A stretch of 64,000 nucleotides of DNA from Haematospirillum sp. H4485 (GCF_012102745.1 NZ_JAAVSY010000011.1:33976-97975); one strand, 5' to 3'. Counted from the stretch's first letter, positions 1-10,127 are shown. Notes: generated by a model not told the origin, from the letters alone. Made by a program: numbers and translations.

Positions 1-350
1 CTCCGGCAGAGTCACGGCTGTCCAATGCAGAGCTTGGAACCTTGGCGGTAGGTGTCGAGATGACAGAGAAGGAACTGTTGTCCGTCTTGTCCCGTCATGG
101 CGTAACCCGGATTGAAAGTCTGAATTGTCCCTTTGACCCGCATCACCATCAGGCCATGCAGGAGGTCGAACGTACAGACGTCCCGACAGGAACCGTTGTC
201 CAGGTTTATCAGGATGCGTGGACCCTGCATGATCGTCTGTTGCGTCCGGCCATGGTTGTTGTTTCCAAGGGCGGGCCAAAGCGGGATGATGCACCTGCAG
301 GCGGAGACGATGCGCCAGCGCCGGTTGGGCACATTGACCAGTCTGTCTGA
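1..350 (+). CDS. grpE: GrpE nucleotide exchange factor, C-terminal part (partial, 5' end outside window)
   Basis: The frame is open from the first base, so the gene begins upstream of the window. The C-terminal beta domain of GrpE is clear: a segment reading GVEMTEKELLSVL, then GVTRI, FDPHHHQAM, a TVVQVYQ strand and HDRLLRPAMVVVSKG. GrpE releases ADP from DnaK and so times the Hsp70 folding cycle in the cytoplasm. The tail after the fold is short, acidic and proline-rich. A strong hairpin with a U tract follows directly. The TTG at 42 is internal to the domain and is not the start. Confidence 0.9.
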   Translation, partial: PAESRLSNAELGTLAVGVEMTEKELLSVLSRHGVTRIESLNCPFDPHHHQAMQEVERTDVPTGTVVQVYQDAWTLHDRLLRPAMVVVSKGGPKRDDAPAGGDDAPAPVGHIDQSV

Positions 351-382
351 TCAAGGCTGAAAATCCCAAGATACCCTGTTTG

Positions 383-413
383 AAACCCCTGGCTTTGGTC
401 AGGGGTTTTCTAT
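383..413 (+). terminator. Rho-independent terminator after grpE
   Basis: A perfect 9-bp stem (AAACCCCTG at 383-391, CAGGGGTTT at 400-408) with an 8-nt loop is followed by TTCTAT. It lies 33 bp after the grpE stop and overlaps the last codon of the convergent yggS gene. The minus-strand version lacks a good U tract, so it mainly serves grpE. Confidence 0.75.
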
Positions 414-1102
414 GGAGTCCGGTGCCCGAAGATTGCCGATCCAACCCGGACGTGGGTGGCCCCATACCGGATGGCTTCAGTGTAATCGGCGCTCATGCCC
501 ATGCTCAAGGTATGAAGCTGGTAACGTTGTGCCAAGGCCTGCATGGTTTCAAAGAAAGGTCCGGGCGGATGATTGACAGGGGGAATGCACATCAAACCAG
601 CTATTGCCAAACCCTGCTCACGGCAATCCTGGATGAAGCCGTCGGCCTGATCAGGCGCTATGCCGGCTTTCTGTGGTTCATTCCCGATATTGACCTGTAC
701 CAGACAGGGAAGAAAACGGTTCTGGCGCTTCATTTCTGTGGCAAGCGCCGTGGCAATCTTCGGGCGGTCCACTGTTTCAATAACGTCGAACAGGGCAACC
801 GCTTCCCGGACCTTGTTCGACTGCAGAGGGCCGATCAGGTGGAGTTCAATGTCAGGGAAGCGGTTTTTCAATGCCGGCCATTTTGAAGAAGCCTCCTGAA
901 CCCTGTTCTCACCGAAAAGGCGTTGTCCGGCATCCAGAACCGGGGTAATGGCCGACGCGGAAAATGTTTTGGACACGGCAATCAGGTTGACTGATGCAGG
1001 GTCCCGCCCCGCTTCCAGCGCGTTGTGCGCGATCTGTTCCCGTACGGTGTGCCAGTGCTGTACCGTGTCCGGATGTCCCGGTAAAAGATCAGGGGAAGCC
1101 AT
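410..1102 (-). CDS. yggS: YggS/PROSC family pyridoxal phosphate homeostasis protein
   Basis: This 230-residue protein is the usual length for the YggS/PROSC family, a single-domain TIM barrel that binds PLP and buffers its free level without known catalysis. The PLP lysine lies in LIAVSKTFS. Further family signatures are LFGENRVQEA, LHLIGPLQSNK, VQVNIGNEPQKAG, GLMCIPP and a C-terminal SMGMSADYTEAI/VRVGSAIFG block that forms the phosphate pocket. The ATG at 1100-1102 is chosen because AGGA lies about 10 nt upstream; the longer open frame adds 45 unrelated residues. It is divergent from the thiE-like gene, with only about 40 bp between starts. Confidence 0.93.
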   Translation of the reverse strand: MASPDLLPGHPDTVQHWHTVREQIAHNALEAGRDPASVNLIAVSKTFSASAITPVLDAGQRLFGENRVQEASSKWPALKNRFPDIELHLIGPLQSNKVREAVALFDVIETVDRPKIATALATEMKRQNRFLPCLVQVNIGNEPQKAGIAPDQADGFIQDCREQGLAIAGLMCIPPVNHPPGPFFETMQALAQRYQLHTLSMGMSADYTEAIRYGATHVRVGSAIFGHRTP

Positions 1103-1139
1103 GCGTGTTCTATCCTGATTCAAAGGAGTGTGTCGGCAG

Positions 1140-1763
1140 ATGTCCTTTCGGACCCTAGCGATACAGGCTGCGAAACTCAATGCTTCTGCACGTGGAAACT
1201 GGCCTGCGGCATGTCCCGTGCCATGGCTTGTCTTCATGACAGATCCACGTGTGGGGGATCCAGTCGCGATTGTACGCCGGCTTCCACCCGGCAGTGCGGT
1301 GATCCTGCGCCATTATGATGACCGGTTTCGCTCTGATCTGGCCTTGCGCCTGCGTGATGCTACCCAGAAGCGGGACATCCGTTTGCTGGTTGCAGCAGAC
1401 CATGCCCTTGCCGTGGCCTGTGCTGCCGATGGTGTGCATCTGCCAGAGGGCCTTTTGCGTCGTGCCCTGTGTTCGGAGCTTGTTGATTGGCGTCGAGCTG
1501 GTGGGCTGGTGACAGCCGCTGTTCATTCGCACCAAGCCTTGGTTATGGCGGGCAGTTTTGGTGTGGATGCGGCGCTGGTTTCACCGGTTTTTCCGACAGT
1601 CAGCCATCCGGGTGCTGCTGCGCTGGGGGTTTTTCGCTTCCGGGCCTTGGTCCAGAGATCCCGGGTGCCGGTTCTTGCCCTAGGGGGGATTTCGGCATCC
1701 ACCCTGCCCCGTTTGTACGGAAGCGGTGCCTGGGGTGTTGCTGCGGTGTCTGCGCTGGCCTGA
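1140..1763 (+). CDS. ThiE/TenI-like thiamine phosphate synthase family protein
   Basis: The protein (about 207 residues) has the TMP-synthase/TenI TIM-barrel pattern: VFMTDPR near the start, ADGVHLPEG, a TAAVHSHQA strand, DAALVSPVFPTVSHPG and a phosphate-binding LALGGI. ThiE joins the pyrimidine and thiazole halves of thiamine; TenI relatives aromatise the thiazole or have unknown roles. Several ThiE consensus positions are altered (for example no TK pair after FPT), so the exact reaction is open. AAAGGAG at 1121-1127 fits the ATG at 1140 better than the GTG at 1128, which it touches. The gene stands alone and convergent to the porin. Confidence 0.7.
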   Translation: MSFRTLAIQAAKLNASARGNWPAACPVPWLVFMTDPRVGDPVAIVRRLPPGSAVILRHYDDRFRSDLALRLRDATQKRDIRLLVAADHALAVACAADGVHLPEGLLRRALCSELVDWRRAGGLVTAAVHSHQALVMAGSFGVDAALVSPVFPTVSHPGAAALGVFRFRALVQRSRVPVLALGGISASTLPRLYGSGAWGVAAVSALA

Positions 1764-1771
1764 GTCTGATA

Positions 1772-1804
1772 CCCATAAGAAAAGGGCAGCCGAAGCTGCC
1801 CTTT
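1772..1804 (-). terminator. Rho-independent terminator of porin 1
   Basis: AAAGGGCAGC (1781-1790) and GCTGCCCTTT (1795-1804) form a perfect 10-bp stem around a CGAA tetraloop. Read on the minus strand it ends in TTTTCTTAT, which makes it the terminator of the porin gene. On the plus strand it is followed by CCCC, so it is weaker for the thiE-like gene. Confidence 0.8.
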
Positions 1805-1845
1805 CCCCGTACCTGAAACCGTTGCCGGCTATCAGGTGTCACGCA

Positions 1846-3117
1846 TCAGAATGCCAGGGACAGACCGGTAACGGCCACCCAGCCCTTGTTGCGATCGCTG
1901 GCTTTCTTGGAGTCCTTGTCTTCGAACTTCGTGTAGCCAACGCCACCAACCAGCATGACGCCCGGGCCCATGGTGTATTCCGAGGTCAGCTGAACAGCGC
2001 GCGAACGACGGCCCTTCTGGCTTTTGTCCTTCAGGTCACCCTTCAGGCCAAGGTCAGCCTGCTTGAGGTCGAGGTAGGACACCGCAATACCAAACGGACC
2101 GGTCTTGTAGCCAATACCGGCTTCCCAAGCGGAATGGTCAAAGGATCCCTTGACTTCCTTGTTGGCACCTGTATCGATACCCAGCTTTTCCTTGATCATG
2201 TGGTAACCACCACCGACTGTTACGCCGGAGTAGGACAGGCTCAGGCCGGCCTGGTATTCGTTGCGGCCCTTGCTCTTTGCTGTGGCACCACTCATGTCCA
2301 GTTCTTCGGCCTTGAGCTTGCTGCCGCCATTCAGCCAGCCGATATCAGCCTGCACGCCGACGCCACCAAAGGTGTTGGCATAGCCAAGACCAACGCCATA
2401 GGCGCGGGCGATTTTTTTACCGGTTGGCTGCTTCTCGTCGTGCTTCTTCTGGTTGGTGTCCGGTATGTAGCTGGCACCAAGGGTGAAGCCGGCGATGGAA
2501 GGCGACAGGTAGCTGATGCTTTCCGTGCCATTGCCGGTGGTGATGTAGCTGGCGTCGATGTAGTCAGTCTGCTTCAGCAGCTGGTCGGCACGGTATTTAG
2601 CTTTTTGATTAGCATCTGGGTTATCAGGAAGATCATCGATCTTGCTCTTCGGCTTCAGAACCCAGTCGCCGCCGATCAGGCTGCCTTCCGAAATGCCGCC
2701 GCCGAACAGACGGTTGCCCATGTGCGGGGAACGGGCGGCCAAGGCGGTCATGGCGTTGTCGTCCACGCCGGCGATCACGGTACCGAATGCACCCCCCAGA
2801 GAGATGGCATACTTGGAGATATGGTCGTCGTTGGTGTTGTTGGTGCCGCCGGCTTCCAGTTCATACTTCACGGCAACGGTCAGGCCGTTGTCCAGGGTGG
2901 TCTTGCCCTTGAAGTGGATTTCGTTGTCGCCCTTGACGTCAGTCGACATCGCGTCTTTTTTGATCGCGTTCAGGTAGCTTTTGCTCTGGGTCGCATGGCC
3001 AACGAACACGGAGCCAAAGCCGCCAACAGACAGCTGGATCGGTTCAGCAGCAACGGCGGAACCGGCAATGGCAGAAGCAGCGACAAGGGCGCTGGTGCCA
3101 ACAAGAATTTTTTTCAT
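1846..3117 (-). CDS. Outer-membrane porin (Gram-negative porin, Porin_4 type)
   Basis: The 423-residue protein starts with a typical Sec signal peptide (MKKILVGTSALVAASAIAG, predicted cleavage after AVAA) and continues as alternating beta strands ending in an aromatic residue (GLSLAF). This fits a trimeric general porin of the 16-strand type. Recognisable segments include SVGGFGSVFVGHATQ, the loop region GGAFGTVIAGVDDNA and repeated strand pairs of the form GYKTGPFGIAVSYLD. Pore substrate cannot be read from sequence. The gene lies just downstream of a paralogous porin on the same strand, each with its own terminator, so expression can be separate. Confidence 0.88.
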   Translation of the reverse strand: MKKILVGTSALVAASAIAGSAVAAEPIQLSVGGFGSVFVGHATQSKSYLNAIKKDAMSTDVKGDNEIHFKGKTTLDNGLTVAVKYELEAGGTNNTNDDHISKYAISLGGAFGTVIAGVDDNAMTALAARSPHMGNRLFGGGISEGSLIGGDWVLKPKSKIDDLPDNPDANQKAKYRADQLLKQTDYIDASYITTGNGTESISYLSPSIAGFTLGASYIPDTNQKKHDEKQPTGKKIARAYGVGLGYANTFGGVGVQADIGWLNGGSKLKAEELDMSGATAKSKGRNEYQAGLSLSYSGVTVGGGYHMIKEKLGIDTGANKEVKGSFDHSAWEAGIGYKTGPFGIAVSYLDLKQADLGLKGDLKDKSQKGRRSRAVQLTSEYTMGPGVMLVGGVGYTKFEDKDSKKASDRNKGWVAVTGLSLAF

Positions 3118-3212
3118 AACAGTTCTGATCCCTGTCTATCTGGTTATGCATACACACCACGCAGTGCCTTTCCAGACCGGAAAAGCGTGCGTACATGTGA
3201 TGCAGTGACGGC

Positions 3213-3242
3213 TATCTAGGGGATACACGCGCGCAACGTCAA
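3213..3242 (-). promoter_or_regulatory. Candidate sigma-70 type promoter for porin 1
   Basis: On the minus strand TTGACG (3242-3237) is separated by 18 nt from TAGATA (3218-3213), about 90-100 nt before the porin ATG. Both boxes deviate from consensus; the call rests on spacing and location only. Confidence 0.35.
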
Positions 3243-3365
3243 TCGTGTAGCAACGATACTTTGCACGTATTTTTATAAGTGTTGCAGATATAACACAGGC
3301 AAAAAACCAACAATATACATTCAAGTATATAATGCAGACGTTTGATTGTGTGTTGTGGCATAAAC

Positions 3366-3401
3366 AAGGCAAAAAAAGGGAGCTGACGAGCAGCTCCCTT
3401 T
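3366..3401 (-). terminator. Rho-independent terminator of porin 2
   Basis: AAAGGGAGCTG (3375-3385) and CAGCTCCCTTT (3391-3401) make a perfect 11-bp stem with a 5-nt loop. Read on the minus strand, the stem is followed by TTTTTTTGCC (counting its terminal Ts), a classic U tract after the porin 2 stop. Confidence 0.85.
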
Positions 3402-3443
3402 CTGTTTTTCAGCCCGGCCCCGCCGTGGCAGGGCCACGTTTTA

Positions 3444-4718
3444 TCAGAACGCCAGTGACAGACCAGTCACCGCAACCCAGCCGCTGTTCTTGCCGAGTTT
3501 CTGGTTGTCAGCCCCTATTGGTGCTTTGGTTACTGTTCTGTCATCATACTTGGCATAGCCCAAGCCACCAACCAGCATGACACCCGGACCCATGGTGTAT
3601 TCCGAGGTCAGCTGGACAATCCGGGTCTTGTCTTTGCCTGATGTTTCCCCATCGAGGGCCAAGGCAGACGTGCCAAGTGCTGTAATGTTGATATTGCGCT
3701 TCTTGTCAATTGAAGTTTCGGTGTAGCCAAGCGCGATCCCGTACGGGCCGCTCTTGTAGCCAACGCCGACTTCCCAAGCATCGGCATCACTGGTGACAAC
3801 CTTGTTGGCTGCCGGCGTTCCGGCGGTCTTGCTGTAGTCTTGGTCAATCAGACGATAGCCACCGCCAATCATGAACCCGCCATAGGAGAGAGACAAGCCG
3901 GCTTGGTACTCATTGTGGCTGTCGGCTGTCGGCTGGTCGCCGGTCAGCCAGCCGATATCGGCATTCACGCCCAGATCCCCGAACTTGCCGGCATAGGCCA
4001 AGCCAACGCCATAGGCATCCAGGGTATTGCTTCCAAATGGCTGGTCTGCCTTGTTGCGTCCCTGTGCGGCATCCGGAATATAGGTGGCACCAAGCATGAA
4101 GCCAGCAATTGACGGCGTCAGATAGCTGATCGATTCGCTGTCGCTGTTGGTGTCAACGTATGTGGCATAGCCACCTTTTGCACCGTCCAGTGTAATGTCT
4201 TTTGCTGGGGTTGAGGTATCCTTTGCCGACAGCGACTTCGGCTTCAGGATCCACAGGCCTTCGACCATATCACCATCCGACAGGCCGGCGCCAAGCAGGC
4301 GGCCACCCATGTGCGGGGCACGGTTGGCAATGGCTGCCAAGGCATTGTCGTCGGCCCCGGCGATGATGGTCCCGAAGGCCCCGCCCAAGCTGATGTGGTA
4401 CTCATCCACAACCCTGCCAACGGGATCCTTGCCGCCGGCTTCCATTTCCACCTTGAAGGCAACGGTCAGGCCGTTGTCGAGCGTGCTTTTGGCCTTGAAG
4501 TGCAGTTCGTTGTCGCCCTTGACGTCAACGGATGACACTTCACTGCCGTCGCCAATGCTGCGCAATGCCTTCAGATACTTGTCTTCTTGGGAAGCGTACC
4601 CGACAAAAACGGAACCAAAGCCGCCGACAGACAGCTTCAGCGGCTCTGCCGCATTGGCTACACCGGCCAGAGCGGAGGCCGCAACAAGGGCACTTGTGCC
4701 GATAAGGATTTTTTTCAT
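3444..4718 (-). CDS. Outer-membrane porin (second paralogue)
   Basis: The 424-residue protein is a close paralogue of the porin 326 bp downstream: same signal peptide pattern (MKKILIGTSALVAASALAG, cleavage near ANAA), the shared SVGGFGSVFVG and GGAFGTIIAGADDNA segments and the same GWVAVTGLSLAF ending with a terminal phenylalanine. The two differ mostly in the stretches expected to be surface loops. The ATG at 4716-4718 directly starts the signal peptide; the longer open frame adds 14 residues without a signal. It has its own terminator and a long upstream region. Confidence 0.88.
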   Translation of the reverse strand: MKKILIGTSALVAASALAGVANAAEPLKLSVGGFGSVFVGYASQEDKYLKALRSIGDGSEVSSVDVKGDNELHFKAKSTLDNGLTVAFKVEMEAGGKDPVGRVVDEYHISLGGAFGTIIAGADDNALAAIANRAPHMGGRLLGAGLSDGDMVEGLWILKPKSLSAKDTSTPAKDITLDGAKGGYATYVDTNSDSESISYLTPSIAGFMLGATYIPDAAQGRNKADQPFGSNTLDAYGVGLAYAGKFGDLGVNADIGWLTGDQPTADSHNEYQAGLSLSYGGFMIGGGYRLIDQDYSKTAGTPAANKVVTSDADAWEVGVGYKSGPYGIALGYTETSIDKKRNINITALGTSALALDGETSGKDKTRIVQLTSEYTMGPGVMLVGGLGYAKYDDRTVTKAPIGADNQKLGKNSGWVAVTGLSLAF

Positions 4719-5133
4719 TGTTTCAACATCCCTGAATCTGGTTGGCCGGAACCCCGGCATTGCGCACGCGCGCGTTCCATACAGGAGAACATTTCAGGCC
4801 CTTTTTTCGGGTGGCAGCCCAAACGAAAGCAGGGCGCAGGACGGAAACCTTCCCCCGAAGGTGGGATTATCAATACATCCATGCCGTGTTGCGTCAACAT
4901 ATTGCACGCGAAATTGTGCTTATTTACCCACACTGTGGCCTTTGTGCAACGCTTTCTGTCGCCCCCGCAATATGAACAGGATGGGCGCTGTGAAGCCTTG
5001 ATCGTGAAGTTCTGTCCGTGCAGACAGTTTTTCCGTTCCCCCTTTCTTGCAAGGACTGGTATAAGGGCGGGTATCACCGTCTGCGGCCCTGTGGCCCGGG
5101 CCCTGACCCGACAGCAAGAGTTTACGGATCGCT
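4719..5133. other. Intergenic region upstream of porin 2 and the DUF3576 gene
   Basis: No convincing gene is present in these 415 bp between divergent genes. On the minus strand TTGACG (4897-4892) and TATTGA (4875-4870), spaced 16 nt, are a possible promoter for porin 2 with a leader of roughly 145 nt. Support is weak. Promoters for the divergent DUF3576-leuS operon should also lie here, but I cannot place them. Confidence 0.35.
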
Positions 5134-5727
5134 ATGAAACGTATCGATAACATCCTTACCGGTTCTTCCGTTCGCGCCTGCCGTGGCCGGCAGTCCATGG
5201 CCACGGTGCTCCGCGCCGGGCTGGTTGCGTTTGCTGCATTGACCTTGACCGCCTGTCAGGGAACCGCTGTTGACAGCCGCCCCTATGAAAAGCGTGCCGA
5301 TGGCAGCTGGGGCCGTGGCGAGGAAGAGCGCGACACCATCTTTGGCAAGGGTGGCATCAACTTGCTGGGCGGAAAGTCCAAGGATGAAGATGCCGGTGGT
5401 GCCGGTGTTGCCGTCAACGCATTCCTGTGGCGTGCGTCTCTGGACACGGTTTCATTCATGCCCCTGTCTTCGGCGGATCCGTTTGGTGGTGTCATCATCA
5501 CAGACTGGTACACGCCTCCGGAAACGCCGAATGAGCGTTTCAAGGTCAATGTCTACATTCTTGGGCGTGCACTTCGCTCTGATGGCCTGAAGGTTTCGGT
5601 CTTCCGTCAGGAGCGTGGGCGTTCCGGGCAGTGGGTTGATGCCGCTGTTGCCCCCGCTGTGACGACCGAATTCGAGAATGCGGTCCTGACCCGGGCCCGC
5701 CAGCTGCGCAGCGCGGCTGGTTCCTGA
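5134..5727 (+). CDS. DUF3576 lipoprotein
   Basis: The 197-residue protein has a hydrophobic segment ending in the lipobox LTAC (cysteine near residue 41), so it is probably a lipid-anchored periplasmic protein. After a basic, Gly/Asp-rich stretch comes the DUF3576 core: FLWRASLDTVSFMPL, DPFGGVIITDWYTPP, NERFKVNVYILGR and GLKVSVFRQ. The fold resembles outer-membrane assembly lipoproteins but its biochemical role is unknown. In many alphaproteobacteria it lies directly before leuS, lptE and holA, as here, and the lptE linkage suggests an envelope role. The N-terminus may begin at a later methionine (MATVLRAG), which would give a more usual signal length. Confidence 0.85.
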   Translation: MKRIDNILTGSSVRACRGRQSMATVLRAGLVAFAALTLTACQGTAVDSRPYEKRADGSWGRGEEERDTIFGKGGINLLGGKSKDEDAGGAGVAVNAFLWRASLDTVSFMPLSSADPFGGVIITDWYTPPETPNERFKVNVYILGRALRSDGLKVSVFRQERGRSGQWVDAAVAPAVTTEFENAVLTRARQLRSAAGS

Positions 5728-5880
5728 GATCTTTTTGTTTTTGCCTGTTGAACGGGGGATGGGCCGGTCGTCGTGGTGCGGCGTTGCCCTCCCCGTTTTC
5801 CGTTTTTCCTGTTTCCCCGGCTGTAGTGTTCTGCTTTGCCCGGCGGTATGCAGGACAGAAATACTGCAAGGCTGATAGGT

Positions 5881-8460
5881 ATGACACGTCCGGATCGCTA
5901 TAATATCAAGGAAACGGAACAGAAGTGGCAGAAACGCTGGAAAGACCGGCGTTGTTTTGAAGCCCGCCCGGACCCGTCGCGCCCGAAGTACTACGTCCTG
6001 GAAATGTTTCCCTACCCTTCGGGGCGTATCCACATGGGGCACGTCCGGAATTATACCCTTGGCGATGTTGTCAGCCGCTTCAAGCGGGCGCGGGGATACA
6101 ATGTGCTTCATCCCATGGGGTGGGATGCCTTTGGTTTGCCTGCAGAAAACGCGGCTATCGAGCGTGGTGCGCATCCCGGTGCCTGGACCATGCAGAACAT
6201 TGACGCCATGCGCGCCCAGATGAAGCCAATGGGTCTTTCTGTGGACTGGCAGCGCGAATTCGCGACCTGCTCGCCGGATTACTACCGCCATGAACAGAAG
6301 ATGTTCCTGGATTTCTTGAAGGCTGGTCTGGCCTATCGCAAGGAATCTTGGGTCAACTGGGATCCGGTGGATAATACGGTGTTGGCCAACGAGCAGGTGG
6401 TGGACGGTCGGGGCTGGCGTACCGGTGCCCTTGTGGAGCGGCGCAAGCTCAGCCAGTGGTTTCTGAAAATCACCCATTTTGCCGACGAACTTCTGGACAG
6501 CCTGAAAACGCTGGACCGCTGGCCGGACAAGGTCCGCACCATGCAGGCAAACTGGATCGGGCGGTCCGAGGGCGCGCGAGTGCGTTGGGCCGTACAGGGC
6601 CGGGATGATGTGATTGATGTTTTCACAACCCGTCCGGATACTCTGTTCGGGGCCTCTTTTGTCGCTCTTTCTGCGCATCATCCTTTCACGACATCTTTGG
6701 CTGAAAGCAATGCGGACCTGAAAGCATTCATTGCTGAATGTGATCGCTTGGGAACGTCGGAGGAAGCTGTTGAGACAGCCGAGAAGAAGGGCTTCGATAC
6801 AGGGTTATGCGTTGTGCATCCCCTTGATCCGTCATTGAGCATCCCGTTGTATGTGGCCAACTTCGTGCTGATGGATTATGGCACTGGTGCTGTATTCGGC
6901 TGCCCGGCCCATGATCAGCGCGATATGGATTTTGCCCGCAAGTATGGCCTGTCGGTTCGGACTGTTGTAGCCCCCGCCGATGGTGATGCTGTTGCCTTTA
7001 TCGCGCGTCAGGACCAAGTATCCGAGGCATGGACCGGTGACGGGGTTATGGTCAATTCATCGTTTCTGGATGGCCTGGATACAGCTGCTGCCCGCAGAGC
7101 TGTCATTGCGCGGCTTGAAGAATCGGGAGCCGGCGAAGGGACCATCCAGTATCGTCTTCGCGACTGGGGTGTCTCGCGTCAGCGGTACTGGGGCTGCCCG
7201 ATACCGGTGATCCATTGTCCGGCGTGTGGTGCCGTACCGGTGCCTGATGCTGATCTTCCGGTGCGTTTGCCCGATGACGTTTCTTTTGACAAGCCCGGCA
7301 ATCCACTGGAACACCACCCGACATGGAAGCATGTCGCCTGCCCTTCATGCGGAACGGCCGCGCAGAGGGAAACGGATACCTTCGATACGTTCTTCGAATC
7401 ATCTTGGTATTTTGCCCGTTTCTGTGATCCCAAGAACAGCACGGAAGCCTTTGCCCGCGAGCTGGTCCGTTACTGGTTGCCGGTTGACCAGTATATCGGT
7501 GGTGTGGAGCATGCTGTGCTCCACCTTCTGTATGCCCGTTTCTTTACCCGGGCCCTTAAGGCTTGTGGGTATCTGGATCTTGATGAACCCTTTGACGGCT
7601 TGTTTACCCAAGGCATGGTTTGCATGGAGACCTACCGATCCTCTGATGGCCGTTGGCTTGAGAAGGGTGAGATAGACAAGGCGCCGAATGGGTCTTGGAT
7701 GTGTGTGGCCGATGGCAAGCCCGTTGTGGTCGGTCGGTCCGAAAAGATGTCCAAGTCAAAGAAGAACGGTGTTGATCCGGACAGCATTCTTGAAGCTTAT
7801 GGGGCGGATGCTGCCCGTTTGTTCATGCTCTCGGATTGTCCGCCAGAACGGGATTTTGACTGGAGTGATGCCGGTATCGAAGGAGCCTGGCGCTTTGTCA
7901 ACCGGCTATGGCGCATGGCTGGAGAAGCTATGGCTGTGGACGCGGTCCCTGCCCTTCCCATTGATACATCCGCTGCCGGGGCTCTGGTACGTTTTACGCA
8001 CAAGACGATAGCCCAAGTCACTGAAGATCTTGAACGGCTGCGCTTCAATACAGCGGTTGCTCGTGTCCGTGAGCTGGTCAATGCTGCTGCCGCTTTAGAC
8101 AAGGCGGATGGCCAGGCCTGTGCCGCTTTCCGGTTTGCCGTGCAGACGGCTGTACGCTTGCTGGCGCCGATGACCCCTCATATTGCTGAGGAACTTTGGG
8201 AAGAGTTCGGGCATACTGCCATACTGGCTGAAACGTCATGGCCTGTTTTTGATCCAGCGCTCCTGGAAGATGAGACGGTAACCATGGCGGTGCAGGTTCG
8301 GGGCAAGTTGCGGGGCACGATTGAAGTTGCCCGTTCGGCCTCCGAGGAAGAAATCCAGTCTATAGCCCTGGCACTGGACACGGTTCAGGCCCAGATTGCC
8401 GGGCATCCTGTGCGGAGGGTTATCATTGTTCCGGGCAAGATTGTCAATGTGGTGGCCTGA
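5881..8460 (+). CDS. leuS: Leucyl-tRNA synthetase
   Basis: At 859 residues this is full length for bacterial LeuRS, a class I synthetase that charges tRNA-Leu in the cytoplasm. The HIGH motif appears as HMGH within [15 protein letters not shown], the KMSKS loop as [10 protein letters not shown], and the CP1 editing domain carries [12 protein letters not shown] and [15 protein letters not shown], where the conserved threonine region and the aspartate clear mischarged tRNA. A CxxC pair (CPACG, CPSCG) suggests a zinc module. ATG 5881 begins the expected [16 protein letters not shown]; the open frame reaches 45 nt further upstream. The downstream lptE start lies inside the last codons. Confidence 0.97.
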   Translation: MTRPDRYNIKETEQKWQKRWKDRRCFEARPDPSRPKYYVLEMFPYPSGRIHMGHVRNYTLGDVVSRFKRARGYNVLHPMGWDAFGLPAENAAIERGAHPGAWTMQNIDAMRAQMKPMGLSVDWQREFATCSPDYYRHEQKMFLDFLKAGLAYRKESWVNWDPVDNTVLANEQVVDGRGWRTGALVERRKLSQWFLKITHFADELLDSLKTLDRWPDKVRTMQANWIGRSEGARVRWAVQGRDDVIDVFTTRPDTLFGASFVALSAHHPFTTSLAESNADLKAFIAECDRLGTSEEAVETAEKKGFDTGLCVVHPLDPSLSIPLYVANFVLMDYGTGAVFGCPAHDQRDMDFARKYGLSVRTVVAPADGDAVAFIARQDQVSEAWTGDGVMVNSSFLDGLDTAAARRAVIARLEESGAGEGTIQYRLRDWGVSRQRYWGCPIPVIHCPACGAVPVPDADLPVRLPDDVSFDKPGNPLEHHPTWKHVACPSCGTAAQRETDTFDTFFESSWYFARFCDPKNSTEAFARELVRYWLPVDQYIGGVEHAVLHLLYARFFTRALKACGYLDLDEPFDGLFTQGMVCMETYRSSDGRWLEKGEIDKAPNGSWMCVADGKPVVVGRSEKMSKSKKNGVDPDSILEAYGADAARLFMLSDCPPERDFDWSDAGIEGAWRFVNRLWRMAGEAMAVDAVPALPIDTSAAGALVRFTHKTIAQVTEDLERLRFNTAVARVRELVNAAAALDKADGQACAAFRFAVQTAVRLLAPMTPHIAEELWEEFGHTAILAETSWPVFDPALLEDETVTMAVQVRGKLRGTIEVARSASEEEIQSIALALDTVQAQIAGHPVRRVIIVPGKIVNVVA

Positions 8461-9034
8461 TCGAACCAAAGCGGTGCGGGCGGGTGTTCTGGCCTGTACG
8501 CTGTTGCTGGCTGGTTGTGGCTTTTCGCCCTTGTATTCGGCGGGTGAGACCCAGGATGCGGGAGTAGCCAGGCAGTTGGCCGCTGTGGATGTTGGTATTA
8601 TCAATGACCGGAGCGGGCAGATTCTGCGCAATGCCTTGGAGCGGAAGCTGGAACGTGCGGGCGGTTCTGTTCGTAAGCGTTACAAGCTTGACGTCACGGT
8701 AACAGAAAGTCGTGCGGATCAGGCCTTCCAAAAGGGAGGATTTGGTACCCGGGCGTCTCTTCGTACTGTTGCGAAGGCTGTGCTGGTCGAGATTCCCGGG
8801 GTAGGCCAAGATCAGGCTGCCCCGGAAGACCGGACGGGAAAGTCAAAAGTTCTGTGGCGGGGCCATTCCCAGGCGCTGGTAGCCTGGAATCTGTTGCCCG
8901 AGAACTATGCTGCTGTGGTGTCCGAGCGCGATGCCAGGACACGGGCCATGGAGCAACTGGCCGATGATATTGCGCGGTCTTTGGCCGTGTACTTCTCTTC
9001 CGGGGTTTCCGGCGAGCGGGACCAGATGCCGTGA
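8447..9034 (+). CDS. lptE: LPS-assembly lipoprotein LptE
   Basis: This 195-residue lipoprotein has a signal ending in LLLAGC followed by GFSPLY, the hallmark of LptE. LptE plugs the LptD barrel in the outer membrane and helps insert lipopolysaccharide. Further family features are [18 protein letters not shown], a variable YKLDVTV strand and a C-terminal helix with [20 protein letters not shown] 8447 lies inside the last 14 nt of leuS and its stop overlaps holA by 4 nt, so the three genes look translationally coupled. Confidence 0.92.
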   Translation: MWWPDRTKAVRAGVLACTLLLAGCGFSPLYSAGETQDAGVARQLAAVDVGIINDRSGQILRNALERKLERAGGSVRKRYKLDVTVTESRADQAFQKGGFGTRASLRTVAKAVLVEIPGVGQDQAAPEDRTGKSKVLWRGHSQALVAWNLLPENYAAVVSERDARTRAMEQLADDIARSLAVYFSSGVSGERDQMP

Positions 9035-10065
9035 AAATCAGCGCAGAGCGTGCGGATGCCTTCTGCCAGCGGCCTGACTCGTGTGTCCGGATAGTCTTGC
9101 TCTATGGTCCGGATGAAGGGTTGGTGCGCGAGCGTGCCCAGACACTGGTGGCGTCTGTCGCTGGTGATCCGGGTGATCCCTTCCGGGTTTCCGAGTTATC
9201 CTGTTCGGGTGTTGCAAAAGACCTTGCCCGGTTGGGTGAGGAGATCTCTGCCCTTTCATTGACCGGGGGGCGGCGTGTTATCCGTATACGTGATGCCGGT
9301 GATTCACTGTCCAGGGGATTGGCTGATCTGGTAGAAGACTGGAGGGGAGATTCCCTTGTCGTTCTTCAGGCTGGTGTCTGCGATGCCAAGTCATCCCTGC
9401 GCCGCTTCTGCGAGTCCCATGCACTGGCTGCTGCCGTGCCTTGCTATCTGGATGAAGGAGCTGCACTGGAGGCTGTGATACGGTCGCATATTGTGCGTTC
9501 GGGTTTCGAGGTATCCCGCGATGCCATGGCCTGCCTTCTGGCTTGTTTGGGTGGCGATCGCTCGGTGACCCGGCAGGAGCTTGAGAAGCTGATCCTGTAT
9601 GTTGGTGCCGGTGGTGGTACGATAATACAGGCAGATGATGTTCTGGCCTGCATTGGTGACGCTTCGGCCTTGGCCATTGATGATTTTCTGTTTGCTGTGG
9701 CCGATGGAGATATTGCAGGCTCGCAACGTCTCCTGGACCGGCTTTCGGGGGAGGGCGTTGTGGGAGTATCCTTGTTACGGGCTGCCGTGCGTCATTTCCA
9801 GCGCCTGCATCTGGTTGGTGGGGCTTTGGCTTCTGGATATGACCGCGACCGGGCTTTGGGCTTGTTGAAGCCACCTGTGTTCTGGAAGCTGAGGGCACGT
9901 TTTCTCGCCCAGCTCGCCCGGTGGTCGCCGACTCGAACTGTCCGTGCCTTGGACCTTTTGTTAGAGGCAGAGATGAACTGCAAAAGGACCGGCATGCCAG
10001 AGGTTGAAATTGTAGCGCGGGTTTTCCTGCAATTGTCCCGGGCCGCAAGGGTCAGGGGCGCGTAG
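9031..10065 (+). CDS. holA: DNA polymerase III subunit delta
   Basis: The 344-residue protein matches the delta subunit of the clamp loader, which opens the beta sliding clamp. The beginning ([29 protein letters not shown]) is the degenerate P-loop-like AAA+ start of HolA; later blocks include [16 protein letters not shown] and [15 protein letters not shown]. It starts with a GTG that overlaps the lptE stop by 4 nt. The leuS-lptE-holA order is a standard alphaproteobacterial arrangement. Confidence 0.93.
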   Translation: MKISAERADAFCQRPDSCVRIVLLYGPDEGLVRERAQTLVASVAGDPGDPFRVSELSCSGVAKDLARLGEEISALSLTGGRRVIRIRDAGDSLSRGLADLVEDWRGDSLVVLQAGVCDAKSSLRRFCESHALAAAVPCYLDEGAALEAVIRSHIVRSGFEVSRDAMACLLACLGGDRSVTRQELEKLILYVGAGGGTIIQADDVLACIGDASALAIDDFLFAVADGDIAGSQRLLDRLSGEGVVGVSLLRAAVRHFQRLHLVGGALASGYDRDRALGLLKPPVFWKLRARFLAQLARWSPTRTVRALDLLLEAEMNCKRTGMPEVEIVARVFLQLSRAARVRGA

Positions 10066-10127
10066 TCTTCCCGGCCTGTTCTTGTAGCCGGGAGTTGATT
10101 GTCCACAAAGCGGAGATAAAGCCGCAG

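Larger units (their letters stand above)
3118..3443. other. Intergenic region between the two porins
   Basis: This 326-bp AT-richer stretch holds the promoter candidate for porin 1 and the terminator of porin 2. I see no convincing gene. The long leader before porin 1 could be a target for small RNA control, which is common for porins, but no RNA structure stands out. Confidence 0.5.

Noticed and set aside
1726..3219. 497-residue open frame on the plus strand opposite porin 1
   Set aside because: It is antisense to a clear porin with signal peptide, terminator and paralogue. The frame is long because of the porin's codon bias.
5452..6681. 409-residue frame antisense to leuS
   Set aside because: It lies opposite the conserved catalytic part of leuS and has no family resemblance.
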